DNA of 52,516 nt, from assembly GCA_937877535.1 (NCBI GenBank), contig CALFJF010000006.1, positions 1 through 52,516 of the forward strand, given 5' to 3'. Under the pieces are notes generated by a model. It was not told the DNA's origin. It saw only the letters and a list, made by a program, of their open reading frames with translations, and ran no database searches. The DNA is from an uncultured Treponema sp. (lineage in GTDB: Bacteria; Spirochaetota; Spirochaetia; Treponematales; Treponemataceae). A program made the translations under genes and the position numbers. This document shows, piece by piece, positions 42,150-50,777 of this stretch (its first letter is position 1; each line of letters begins with the position of its first letter).

Positions 42150-42209
42150 AAAAAAACGAAACTTCCGAACACTTTTTGAAAAAATCTTGCAGGGAGTTTC
42201 GTTTTTTTT
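42150..42209. terminator. Bidirectional terminator, convergent genes
   Basis: An 8-bp core (ACGAAACT 42156-42163 with AGTTTCGT 42195-42202), flanked by A and T runs that extend the pairing, lies between the nicotinamidase-like gene and the AMP-binding gene stop. The 31-nt loop is long. Confidence 0.6.
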
Positions 42210-42229
42210 GTGAAAATTGTTTTAATTAC

Positions 42230-43927
42230 TTATTCGTCTTGCTTTTTTGCGTCGTTTTCGCGGATTTCTACTCGCCGAATTTTCCCGCTAATTGTTTTTG
42301 GAAGTTCTTTCACGAATTCAAGAATCCGAGGATGTTTATAACTTGCCGTTTTTGATTTTACGAACTCAAGGATTTCATGTTCCAAAGCAACAGTTGCTTC
42401 AATTCCCTTTGTAAGAACCACACTCGCCTTTATTGCTTGCCCACGATGTTTGTCTTTTACCCCTGTTACCGCACATTCTAGCACAGCAGGATGTTGTTGA
42501 AAAATGCTTTCAACCTCAAAAGGACTTACACGATAACCAGAAGTCTTTATAAGGTCATCGTCACGTCCAACAAACCAAAGATAGCCATCTTCATCTTTAT
42601 ATGCTGTATCGCCAGTATGATACAATCCTCCATTAAACACTTGTTGAGTTAATGCGTCGTCAAGATAATACCCTGAAAACATACCAACAGGACGTTTTCC
42701 GTGCAATCGAATCACGAGAGAACCAACTTCGCCAGTCGCGCACTCGTTTCCTTCGGAATCCAAAACCGCAAGGTCATACCCAGGGGCAGCCTTTCCCATT
42801 GAACCAGGTTTTGGCTTCATTCCTACAAAATTTCCAGAAAGCAACGTGCATTCCGTTTGCCCGTAGCCCTCAAAGAGTTTTTTTCCAGAAAGTTCAAGAA
42901 CTTTGTTGTAAACTTCAGGATTCAATGCTTCGCCCGCCGTAACAAAATATTTCAAATTTGACAGGTCGAATTTTTTAATGTCCGTGCGAATAAGATAACG
43001 ATAGACCGTTGGAGGTGCACAAAAGGTTGTTACTTTATATTTTTCCAATTTTTGCATCAAAAGATACGGCTTAAACTGAATCATATCGTATACGAACACG
43101 GCAGAACCGCATATCCACTGCCCATAAATCTTGCCCCACATGGCTTTTGCCCAGCCAGTTTCGGCAACGGAAAGATGTAACCCGTCTTCTATAACATTTT
43201 GCCACAATTTTGCCGTAACGATATGCCCTAACGGATACAAAAAATTATGCTGAACCATTTTAGGATAACCGCTTGTTCCGCTCGTAAAATACATCAACAT
43301 TGTATCATCGTTTTTTGTTCTCCCATCGCCTTCTTTTCTTTTGAAATCAGACGAAGAAGATGCGAATTTTTCGTGAAAATCGACCCATTCTTTTGTTGGC
43401 TCCATCGTTTTTCCAACGTTTGTCCGAACAAGAACGAGTTTTTCGACGGAAGGCGATTTTGGAAGCGCGTCCTCAACCGCTTTGACAACTTGCGCTTCAT
43501 CAAGAGCCACAATCATTTTGATTTTTGCCGCATTTGTGCGATATTCTATGTCTTTTGCAAGAAGTTGATTTGTGGCAGGAACGGCAATCGCGCCAATTCT
43601 GTGAAGCGCGAGCAAAATTGGCCAAAATTCCCAACGGCGACGCAAAATCAGCATTACAAAATCGCCTTTTTTGATTCCAAGCGAATCAAAAACCGTTGCC
43701 GCTTTTTTTGATGCCTCCGACATTTCCAAAAAATTCATTGTGCGCTCATTTCCAAAATCATCGCACCAAACGAGTGCGCGTTTCTTTGGTTCAAGATTGG
43801 CGTATTTATCAACAATATCGTATGCAAAATTAAAATTATCAGGAACTGTTATGTTAAAATCATGTATTTTATCGTAATCAATTTCTTTTGCAGCAAACTC
43901 TGGCACAAAATCTCCAATCAAGTTCAT
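42230..43927 (-). CDS. Acyl-CoA synthetase, AMP-binding (acetyl/medium-chain type)
   Basis: 565-aa ANL-superfamily ligase. Motifs: the phosphate loop YFTSGTSGYPK (about 212), YGQTECT (about 355), GDTAYKDEDGYLWFVGRDDDLIKTSGYRVSP (in part, the hinge) and the catalytic Lys in KTISGKIRR near the end. The whole fits ACSM-type medium-chain or acetate/propionate ligases. The start has AAGGAG upstream. A short inverted repeat (43974-43979 with 43987-43992) lies just upstream and could be an operator or terminator. It is downstream of the cyclase genes on the same strand, 119 nt apart. Confidence 0.93.
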   Translation of the reverse strand: MNLIGDFVPEFAAKEIDYDKIHDFNITVPDNFNFAYDIVDKYANLEPKKRALVWCDDFGNERTMNFLEMSEASKKAATVFDSLGIKKGDFVMLILRRRWEFWPILLALHRIGAIAVPATNQLLAKDIEYRTNAAKIKMIVALDEAQVVKAVEDALPKSPSVEKLVLVRTNVGKTMEPTKEWVDFHEKFASSSSDFKRKEGDGRTKNDDTMLMYFTSGTSGYPKMVQHNFLYPLGHIVTAKLWQNVIEDGLHLSVAETGWAKAMWGKIYGQWICGSAVFVYDMIQFKPYLLMQKLEKYKVTTFCAPPTVYRYLIRTDIKKFDLSNLKYFVTAGEALNPEVYNKVLELSGKKLFEGYGQTECTLLSGNFVGMKPKPGSMGKAAPGYDLAVLDSEGNECATGEVGSLVIRLHGKRPVGMFSGYYLDDALTQQVFNGGLYHTGDTAYKDEDGYLWFVGRDDDLIKTSGYRVSPFEVESIFQQHPAVLECAVTGVKDKHRGQAIKASVVLTKGIEATVALEHEILEFVKSKTASYKHPRILEFVKELPKTISGKIRRVEIRENDAKKQDE

Positions 43928-43973
43928 TTTTGAAAAACTCCTTACTTTACAAAATTAGCGTTGTAATTGTCGC

Positions 43974-43992
43974 GTCTAACTAAAAATTAGAC
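43974..43992 (-). promoter_or_regulatory. Small inverted repeat upstream of the acyl-CoA synthetase
   Basis: GTCTAA at 43974-43979 pairs with TTAGAC at 43987-43992 (7-nt spacer), about 50 nt upstream of the gene start. It could be an operator or a weak hairpin. Confidence 0.25.
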
Positions 43993-44046
43993 TGCGCATA
44001 AATAAAAAAAGTTGCAAAAACTCGTTTTTTTTACGATTTTGGAAAA

Positions 44047-45426
44047 TTATTCAATGATTTGTTCGCTCTTCAAAACGACCGCCGCCCCTTCCAAAATGCG
44101 CAGTTTTGCCGCTTCGTCGGAAATGACGGCGGTCATAATCGAGCCGTCGTCGCTTGGAAAAATCGTTATTTCATCAAGTCCGATGTTTGCCATCGTGCCT
44201 TCCGAGTTGATTTTTTCGCGCGCATTTTTTGAAACAAAGATGAAAATCTCGCCCGTTTCATTTTTTGAAAGCACGATTCCGTCGGCATTTTTTTCCAAAA
44301 CAAGAATTTCAAGAAAAGACGAAAATTTATCGAGCCGCTTTTGCAAAATTTCCACATTGCCCGCCATTTCCTCGCTAATTTCGTATGTGAGCCACTTCAT
44401 AGAATTAACGTATGACGGAATTGAATGTTCTTGCGGAACGGTGGACACGATGTCGGCAACATAATTGAAATCTGAAAATTTCTCTCGAATCTGCTCATAG
44501 GTTGAAGCAAATTGCTCGGACGTTTGTGTAGACGACAATTTTTCAGACAATTCCAAAACGGAAATCGGAGTTGTGCGCTCAAAAGTCGCGTGAACTTTGA
44601 TGTCTTCGCCGCGATTATCGCGAACAACTGGGTCTAAAAGGTCGATTTTTGCCTGAAAAGTTCGTCGCACATTTTCAATCGCTTGGCGCATTTCTTCCGC
44701 GCTTTGCTTTCGCTGCTCGGAAAGTTGGGCGCGCAACAATTCAATCGTTCGCTCGTACTGCCCTGCTTGACTTTTCATTTCAAGGTCGTGCAACAATTTT
44801 TGACTGTCAAGTGCGCCCTCGCTTTGTTGCGCCTGTGCCACTTTTCCAGAATCAAACGCGGAAATTCGTTTTTCAAGATTTTTGAGTTCAGCCTCCGCTT
44901 CTTTAATTCGCTCGTCATACTTTTCGTGAATCGTTTTGACTGTTTCGTCAAACGATTCTGCAATTTTCTTTTTTTGCTCCCGAATCGAATCCGCTGAAGA
45001 AATTTGTTCCACCGATTTGAGCGTAAAAAGGTCGTTTTCCTTGCGTTCTTCGGCGATTTTTAGATTTTCGTCCCTTTCAGAAATCAAAGAAGCAAGATTT
45101 TTTCGCGCATTTGAAAGTTGATTTTCAGCTCTGCCCACATTGTTCAACAGCGTGCGAATATTCAAATCGTCAAAAGAATCTATGTCAATCGTTATGTTTT
45201 TATTTGAATAAGACACGTATCTTGTAACAGAAAATGCGACTATTCCCACCAAAACAAAACAAGAAACAAGTAAAATCCAAACAAGCGTATTTTTATTTTT
45301 TCGAGTTTGCGCATACTCGGCTTCAAAATCGTATAATTGCGGTTTTGCCTTTTCAAAATCTTTAAGTTCGTCGCCCAAAAACAACCGCACTTCGTTGTGA
45401 ATCGTTATTTCGTCTGCATTGTCCAT
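44047..45426 (-). CDS. Membrane-anchored coiled-coil protein next to adenylate cyclase
   Basis: 459 aa. Cytoplasmic N-terminus of about 45 residues, one membrane helix (about 47-70, LVWILLVSCFVLVGIVAF), a long coiled coil with many Lys/Glu/Gln heptads (about 95-270), and a C-terminal globular beta-rich domain of about 170 residues. No enzyme motif seen. It overlaps the cyclase gene by 22 nt, so translation is coupled; a partner role for the cyclase is inference. No family recognised. Confidence 0.78.
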   Translation of the reverse strand: MDNADEITIHNEVRLFLGDELKDFEKAKPQLYDFEAEYAQTRKNKNTLVWILLVSCFVLVGIVAFSVTRYVSYSNKNITIDIDSFDDLNIRTLLNNVGRAENQLSNARKNLASLISERDENLKIAEERKENDLFTLKSVEQISSADSIREQKKKIAESFDETVKTIHEKYDERIKEAEAELKNLEKRISAFDSGKVAQAQQSEGALDSQKLLHDLEMKSQAGQYERTIELLRAQLSEQRKQSAEEMRQAIENVRRTFQAKIDLLDPVVRDNRGEDIKVHATFERTTPISVLELSEKLSSTQTSEQFASTYEQIREKFSDFNYVADIVSTVPQEHSIPSYVNSMKWLTYEISEEMAGNVEILQKRLDKFSSFLEILVLEKNADGIVLSKNETGEIFIFVSKNAREKINSEGTMANIGLDEITIFPSDDGSIMTAVISDEAAKLRILEGAAVVLKSEQIIE

Positions 45427-47225
45427 ATTCCGCTCCAGCCGTCAGGCGCGTTTTTGTTCCCCATTCGCTCAAGAAAAACGGTTTTGGCAGGAACTTCGCA
45501 TTTTGAAAAACGCTCCCGCGACTCGTTCCAGTTGCCTTTGTAATAATCAAAAAGAGCGTTTTCGTAAATCGAAAAATTCTCGATGTCGTTTTGAGTTGTA
45601 TGTTGAGAATCCAATGGAAAAAATATGCGCTTCCCTTCGGTTTTACCTTTCACCTGTACAGTGTCAATTTCAAAAAAGACGAATTTTTCCGCTCCGAGTT
45701 CTTTTTGAGATTGCAAAACCTCGTCGCGCACATATTCGGAAACGATTACGGGAAGTTGATAAATCCGTGTAAGACCTTCAAGGCGACTTGCAGAATTTAC
45801 ATTGTCGCCGATAACCGTATTTGTCATGTGTTCGTCCGAACCGATGTTTCCATAAAACACGTTGCCGCCGTCAATTCCCACGCCAACGTCGATTAAAACT
45901 GCCTTGTAAACGCGCTCCTCCGCTTCTGAAAGAACGCGCGTTTTTTCGATTTCTCGCCGACGCGCTTTCATTCTTTCACGAAGTTCCGCCGTAACGCGCG
46001 TAATGTTCCACGCCGACTCAAGCGCAAAAAGCGACTTGTGCTTTCCCTCCTCCGCAGTTCCAAAAATCGCAAGAATCGCGTCGCCGATTATCGAGCCGAT
46101 TACGCCGTCGCTTTCGTGAACCGCGTGAATCACTCGGTCGTAATGCACGTTCAAAAGGTCGATGATGTCATTTCCGAGCGTTTCCGTTCGATACGTGAAA
46201 CTTTTTATATCGGAAAAAAGCATCGTGAGATTTCGCTGATTGCCTTCAAGCCGAATTTGCCGCTCCTCATAAGCACGCGCCACCACGTCTTTTGAAGCGA
46301 ATTTTTGAAAAATGCCTAAAAGATTGTTTATTGTGCCAGAAAGCGAATTGAACGAACACGCAAGATACGACACGTCGTCGTTTGGAGAAGTCGAAAGGTC
46401 AATTAAATCGAGTTTTTGTCCGCGCTGCATTTCGTACAGACTTTCCGTGATTCGCTTTATGTTCAAAAGGATTTTTTTGAGCATAAAAAGTCCCGCAACA
46501 AGAAAAACGACAATCATCAAAAGAATCACGATTGAAATCTGCCCAAACAAAATTGCGTTGGAGCGCAACGTGTCGGTGCGTTTTTCCGCGCGAACAAAAA
46601 AACAAGACCAATCCGATTGATATTTGTAAACGCCAAAATACTGCCCGTTTTTGCAACTAAACGAAAGAGAGCCGTCAAGAACGCCGTCGTTCAAAGCCGA
46701 AACAACGCTTTCGAGCGCGATTTCGTCGGTGAATTTTGTTTCAAAAGGGTGAACGCGCTCGATTTCTTTGCCGTTTTTGTCGATTTTTTTTTCTTCGCCC
46801 AAAAAATCAAATTCTCCAGAACCATCGTTTCCGTTTTTCAAAAAATCAAAATTGTTGTAAAACGACGTTTCGTTCGCGCACACAAAAAAAAGGATATTTC
46901 CGTCAGAATCAAACGCAAAAGCCAAACTGTTTGGAAGCGAAAATCCTTTTTTTGCCGTTCGCGCGATTGAACTGACCGCTTCTTTTTTGTCGCCCGAAAA
47001 AGCGAGAATCTGACTTTGATTTCCTGCGGCAATATAAACGTCTTTCAAAAGGCTCACCATGACAGTGTTATTTAGATTTATTATGTGCCGTTGCGACAAT
47101 TTGAGATTTATGAAGTTCGTGGCAAAATTCGACAAAAGTAAAAGACTCACAAAAATCGTAAGGATTTTTAGCGAAATCGGGATAATTCGCGTTTTTCCAA
47201 CCGTTTGAAAAAGCGTATTTTTCAT
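45405..47225 (-). CDS. Membrane class III adenylate/guanylate cyclase with HAMP
   Basis: 606 aa. Two membrane helices (about 16-40 and about 240-265) frame an extracytoplasmic sensor region, then HAMP (KRITESLYEMQRGQKLD), and a class III cyclase domain: LFSDIKSFTYRTE (first metal Asp, about 337), GDAILAIFG (second metal Asp), and DEHMTNTVIGDNVNSASRLE (substrate and transition-state Asn/Arg region, in part). A C-terminal extension of about 90 residues follows. The Lys that selects adenine is not certain, so cGMP is possible. ATG 47225 has GGAG about 10 nt upstream; alternative ATG 47252. 22-nt overlap with the coiled-coil gene. Confidence 0.92.
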   Translation of the reverse strand: MKNTLFQTVGKTRIIPISLKILTIFVSLLLLSNFATNFINLKLSQRHIINLNNTVMVSLLKDVYIAAGNQSQILAFSGDKKEAVSSIARTAKKGFSLPNSLAFAFDSDGNILFFVCANETSFYNNFDFLKNGNDGSGEFDFLGEEKKIDKNGKEIERVHPFETKFTDEIALESVVSALNDGVLDGSLSFSCKNGQYFGVYKYQSDWSCFFVRAEKRTDTLRSNAILFGQISIVILLMIVVFLVAGLFMLKKILLNIKRITESLYEMQRGQKLDLIDLSTSPNDDVSYLACSFNSLSGTINNLLGIFQKFASKDVVARAYEERQIRLEGNQRNLTMLFSDIKSFTYRTETLGNDIIDLLNVHYDRVIHAVHESDGVIGSIIGDAILAIFGTAEEGKHKSLFALESAWNITRVTAELRERMKARRREIEKTRVLSEAEERVYKAVLIDVGVGIDGGNVFYGNIGSDEHMTNTVIGDNVNSASRLEGLTRIYQLPVIVSEYVRDEVLQSQKELGAEKFVFFEIDTVQVKGKTEGKRIFFPLDSQHTTQNDIENFSIYENALFDYYKGNWNESRERFSKCEVPAKTVFLERMGNKNAPDGWSGIWTMQTK

Positions 47226-47301
47226 CGACTTGAACTCCAACTTTTCGTTCATTTTAGCATGATTCAATGCAATTTTGAAAGTACGCGCCCGCCACTTTTC
47301 G

Positions 47302-48000
47302 CTATAGACTGTCGAGCCAATCGATTTTTTCAATCAAATCGCCCGCAAAATTCAAAATGATGTCTGGTTTTTCAAAAATCAATTTCTCTTTATTTCCAAG
47401 TCCGCCCGTAACGCCCGCCGTCAAACAATGCGCAGATTTTCCCGCTTGCATATCAACCGCGCTGTCGCCAATCATAATTGCATTTTTTGTGGTGTAATTC
47501 ATACAATATTTTTTATTTATCTGCTCAAGCGAATAAAAAATTCCATCTGGAGCGGGCTTTTTTTGCAAAATCAATTCAGGACCTGCCACAGAATCAAAAA
47601 ACTGCGAAACGTCAAGAATATCAAGGATTTTTTTTGCAATTTTTGCAGGTTTATTTGTGAGGAGCGCGTTCTTTTTTCCTCGATTTTGAAGATTCTCCAA
47701 AAGAAAACGCACACGCGGATACAAAATCGTCTTTTTCACAGGATTTTCAAAATAAAAAGCGACGTACCACAAAAGTGCTTCCTCGAATTTGTCAAAATCC
47801 GCGCCGATTTTTCCATGCGAAGAAGCAAACAATGCGCGTTCAACAAGTTTCCTCGCGCCGTTTCCAACAAAAGAAATCAGCGTTTTTTCAGGAAGTGGCG
47901 CAAATCCAAAATGAACGAGCATTTCGTTTACGCCAAAAGCCAAATCCGCGCTCGAATCGATTATCACGCCGTCCAAATCAAAAATGAAAACGTCAATCAT
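47302..48000 (-). CDS. gph: HAD-family phosphatase, phosphoglycolate phosphatase-like
   Basis: 232 aa. HAD motif I FDLDGVIID (7-15), a cap domain (about 15-85), motif II LTNKPAKIAKKIL and motif IV GDSAVDMQAG. Fits Gph/PGP-like phosphatases that remove 2-phosphoglycolate; the exact substrate cannot be told from motifs. Divergent from the MocR gene; 76 nt upstream of the cyclase start. Confidence 0.88.
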   Translation of the reverse strand: MIDVFIFDLDGVIIDSSADLAFGVNEMLVHFGFAPLPEKTLISFVGNGARKLVERALFASSHGKIGADFDKFEEALLWYVAFYFENPVKKTILYPRVRFLLENLQNRGKKNALLTNKPAKIAKKILDILDVSQFFDSVAGPELILQKKPAPDGIFYSLEQINKKYCMNYTTKNAIMIGDSAVDMQAGKSAHCLTAGVTGGLGNKEKLIFEKPDIILNFAGDLIEKIDWLDSL

Positions 48001-48076
48001 TCGTTCATTTTACGTTCAAACGCCATTTTTTGAAAAGTCGCTGACAGAAAACGCGCTTTGTGCCACAATCTTTTTG

Positions 48077-49489
48077 ATGATTACGGTTGATTTTGAAAAT
48101 CGAACAGAAGGACTGTGCAAAAGCCTTTGCTCAAAAATCCGCACCATGATTTTGAGCGGCGAACTCAAAAAAGGTGAAAAATTGCCTTCAAAACGAGCAC
48201 TTTCCGAGCATTTGGGCGTGAGTATCATTACCGTGCAAAATGCGTATCAAAATTTGATTTCCGAAGGATTCGTCTATTCAATCGAGCGGAGCGGCTTTTT
48301 TGTTTCAGATTCGATTCCGTTTTACTCAAAAACGCCTTCAAAAAATCAAGTCGAAAAAGCCGTGCACCGTTTTGAAAAAGAAACCGACCTTTTTGCAGAT
48401 TTTTCGAGTTCTTCTGCGAATGCGCAAAAATTTCCGTTTTCGCTTTGGGCGCGCCTCATGCGAAAAGTGCTTTCCACGAACGACGAAAAATTGCTTAGGC
48501 GCACAAACGCAAAAGGAATCGCGCCACTTCGCGCGGCAATCGCGCACTATCTGTTTGATTTTAGAAATCTGTGCGTTTCAAGCGAGCAAATCGTAATTGG
48601 AGCGGGAAGCGAGTCGCTCATTTCAATGCTCGTGAGCCTTTTAGGACGCGAAAAATTGTACGTTGTCGAAAATCCTGGTTACAAAAAAATCGCACGGCTT
48701 TTTGAAGCAAACGGAGCATCGGTAAAACCCGTTGCAATCGACGACGCTGGACTTTGCGTGGAAAAATTGTACGATTCAAACGCACTCGTTGCGCACGTTT
48801 CGCCAGAACACCATTTTCCAACGGGAATCAAAATGCCGCTTCGTCGCCGTCGGGAACTTTTGACATGGGCAAACGAACATCACGGTTTTATCATCGAAGA
48901 CGAGTTTGACAGCGAGTTTCGTTTTAGCGGAAAGCCGCTTCCAACGCTCAAAGCCGAAGACACTGAAGGGCGCGTCATTTACATAAACACATTTTCAAAG
49001 ACGATTTCGCCCGCGTTTCGCGTGGGATACATGGTTCTTCCGCCCGAATTACTTTTGGAATTTGAGCGAAAACTCGGTTTTTATTCTTGCCAAGTCCCCT
49101 CTTTTGAGCAATTTACGCTTTTTGAATTTATTGCGGGAGGACATTTTGCCAGGCACATTTCCAGAATGAAAAATCGCTATCGCTCCGTTCGGAACGCACT
49201 CGTTCGCGCAATTCTTGAAAGCGACTTAAAAGACATCGCAAAAATCCGCGAAAAAGAATCGGGATTGCATTTTTTGCTTTCGCTTCCAAAAAAATGTGAT
49301 TGCCGCGAAATCCGACGGCGACTTTTTGAAAACGCGCACATTCAGATTCCGCTTCTTTCTGATTTTTTCTTTGACGACGGCACTTTTTTAGAAAAAGACG
49401 ATTTTGTTATGAATTATTCAAGCATTTTTCCAGAGCGAATTCCTGAAATCGTGCGCCGAATTTCAGCCGAAGTCAAAAATCATGTTTGA
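48077..49489 (+). CDS. MocR-type transcriptional regulator (GntR wHTH plus aminotransferase domain)
   Basis: 470 aa. An N-terminal winged helix (KIRTMILSGELKKGEKLPSKRALSEHLGVS, quoted in part; about 17-75) is joined to a class I PLP aminotransferase-like domain with Schiff-base Lys in FSKTISPAFRVGY (about 307) and DEFDSEFR. MocR proteins such as PdxR and GabR sense PLP or amines. No pdxS/pdxT or gab genes are next to it. ATG 48077 preferred; the frame opens at 47984 inside the divergent HAD gene. Ends 3 nt before the convergent FemAB-like gene. Confidence 0.93.
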   Translation: MITVDFENRTEGLCKSLCSKIRTMILSGELKKGEKLPSKRALSEHLGVSIITVQNAYQNLISEGFVYSIERSGFFVSDSIPFYSKTPSKNQVEKAVHRFEKETDLFADFSSSSANAQKFPFSLWARLMRKVLSTNDEKLLRRTNAKGIAPLRAAIAHYLFDFRNLCVSSEQIVIGAGSESLISMLVSLLGREKLYVVENPGYKKIARLFEANGASVKPVAIDDAGLCVEKLYDSNALVAHVSPEHHFPTGIKMPLRRRRELLTWANEHHGFIIEDEFDSEFRFSGKPLPTLKAEDTEGRVIYINTFSKTISPAFRVGYMVLPPELLLEFERKLGFYSCQVPSFEQFTLFEFIAGGHFARHISRMKNRYRSVRNALVRAILESDLKDIAKIREKESGLHFLLSLPKKCDCREIRRRLFENAHIQIPLLSDFFFDDGTFLEKDDFVMNYSSIFPERIPEIVRRISAEVKNHV

Positions 49490-49492
49490 AAA

Positions 49493-50542
49493 TCATCTTC
49501 CTCGAATTTTTTTCAAGAATTTTTTGTGATACCAAGCGCGAGCATTTTCTGCAAGGACGTAGAAAAAATAAATGACCGAAAGTGGCACGTCAAAACTGCC
49601 CGGGCGATGGATTTCTTTTCCGCCGAACCCCGTTTTGAACAAATACAGCCCGTGCATTGGATGTTTTTCATCGTTTGTTGGCGGAATGCCGTAAAAATCG
49701 TAAATGCGAGAGCCGAATTTTTTGGCATCGCAAATCGCAGTCCACTGAACGAGATACGCAGGCATCAAATTTCTCTTTTCATTTGACGAGCAACCGTAAA
49801 GATAAATCGATTCAGATTTTTGAAAAAGCACAACGATTGCCGCAAGGTCTTCCCCCTCGTGACTTGCGATGTATAGTACAACATCAGAATCTTCAGATTT
49901 TTTTCCGCGCTCAAGCAAATCCTCATAATACGAAAGCGGGTGTAAACCGATTCCGTCTCGCTCGGCGGTCGTTTTGTAAATATCGTAAAACGACGCAACG
50001 TCGCGCTCAAAATGCTCGTCCCCTGCCCTAACCGCCCGCACTTTTACCCCTTTTTTGGCTGCAAGCCGAACGTTGTATCGCCATTTTGACTTCATGTCAG
50101 AAAGCAATTCTTCCTCGCTTTTTGACAAATCGAGAATCACGGTGTCTGGCGGCTGAACGTCAACGCGACTTTTTTTTACGCGAAACGCATTTTTTTGCAC
50201 TTTTTCCACAAACGAATCGCGCTCCGCCGCCGTTTCAAAGTCAATCGGAACGTCAAACCGTAAACAAAAAGTCTGAGAAGGCAGTTTTTTTCTGACATTT
50301 TTTGAAAAAGAATGCAAGCGAGCGCAAAACTGTTCGCGTTCCTCGGCACTCAAAAACGACGGAGCCATGGGAACATAAGCGAGCGTGGCGTTAAACGCAC
50401 CAGCCTTAAAATTTTTAAGAAGAATGGTTGTTTCAACCGAATTTTCAGCAAAATTGACCTTGCTCCAACCGTGCGCGCACTTAAAATCTGCCCAAAAATC
50501 AGTTTGCTGAAAATGTTTTTCCAAAATCGTAGCGTTTTCCAT
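49493..50542 (-). CDS. FemAB/FemX-like peptidoglycan bridge aminoacyltransferase
   Basis: 349 aa. Tandem GNAT-like fold as in FemX/MurM: WADFKCAHGWSKVNF, then DVQPPDTVILDLSKSEEELLSDMKSKWRYNVRLAAKKGVKVR (in part), and RDGIGLHPLSYYEDLL, YGCSSNEKRNLMPAYLVQWTAIC. Such enzymes add amino acids from aminoacyl-tRNA to the stem peptide of lipid II. ATG 50542 is the family-like start; a 64-residue Lys/Arg-rich upstream extension is not needed. No clear Shine-Dalgarno. Confidence 0.9.
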   Translation of the reverse strand: MENATILEKHFQQTDFWADFKCAHGWSKVNFAENSVETTILLKNFKAGAFNATLAYVPMAPSFLSAEEREQFCARLHSFSKNVRKKLPSQTFCLRFDVPIDFETAAERDSFVEKVQKNAFRVKKSRVDVQPPDTVILDLSKSEEELLSDMKSKWRYNVRLAAKKGVKVRAVRAGDEHFERDVASFYDIYKTTAERDGIGLHPLSYYEDLLERGKKSEDSDVVLYIASHEGEDLAAIVVLFQKSESIYLYGCSSNEKRNLMPAYLVQWTAICDAKKFGSRIYDFYGIPPTNDEKHPMHGLYLFKTGFGGKEIHRPGSFDVPLSVIYFFYVLAENARAWYHKKFLKKIRGR

Positions 50543-50777
50543 ATAAAAATCGTGCTTTTTTTGGGAGCAAATTACAACTATACATTTGTCGAAAAATTCA
50601 AAAATTTTTTTTTCCGCTACGCGGAATAGACTTATGTGTTTGTTCGCGCGCTTTTTTGCCCGCCTTTCTTTTTCTTTTTGATTTTTTTTGGATTTGCTTT
50701 TCGCCCCGCTGCCCGCCCGCCGTTTTTCTCTCAAGGAATTACGGGACGTGGCTTTTCGCCCCGCCCCGCCCGCACTT
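50543..50777. other. Intergenic region with G+C-rich island
   Basis: 235 nt between the FemAB-like gene start and the trans-sulfuration gene stop. It holds GCTTTTCGCCCCGC twice (50696-50709 and 50751-50764) within a very C-rich plus strand (G-rich minus strand). A hairpin (TTCCGC/GCGGAA) lies at about 50608. TATAGT (minus) may be a -10 for the FemAB-like gene. Confidence 0.5.
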
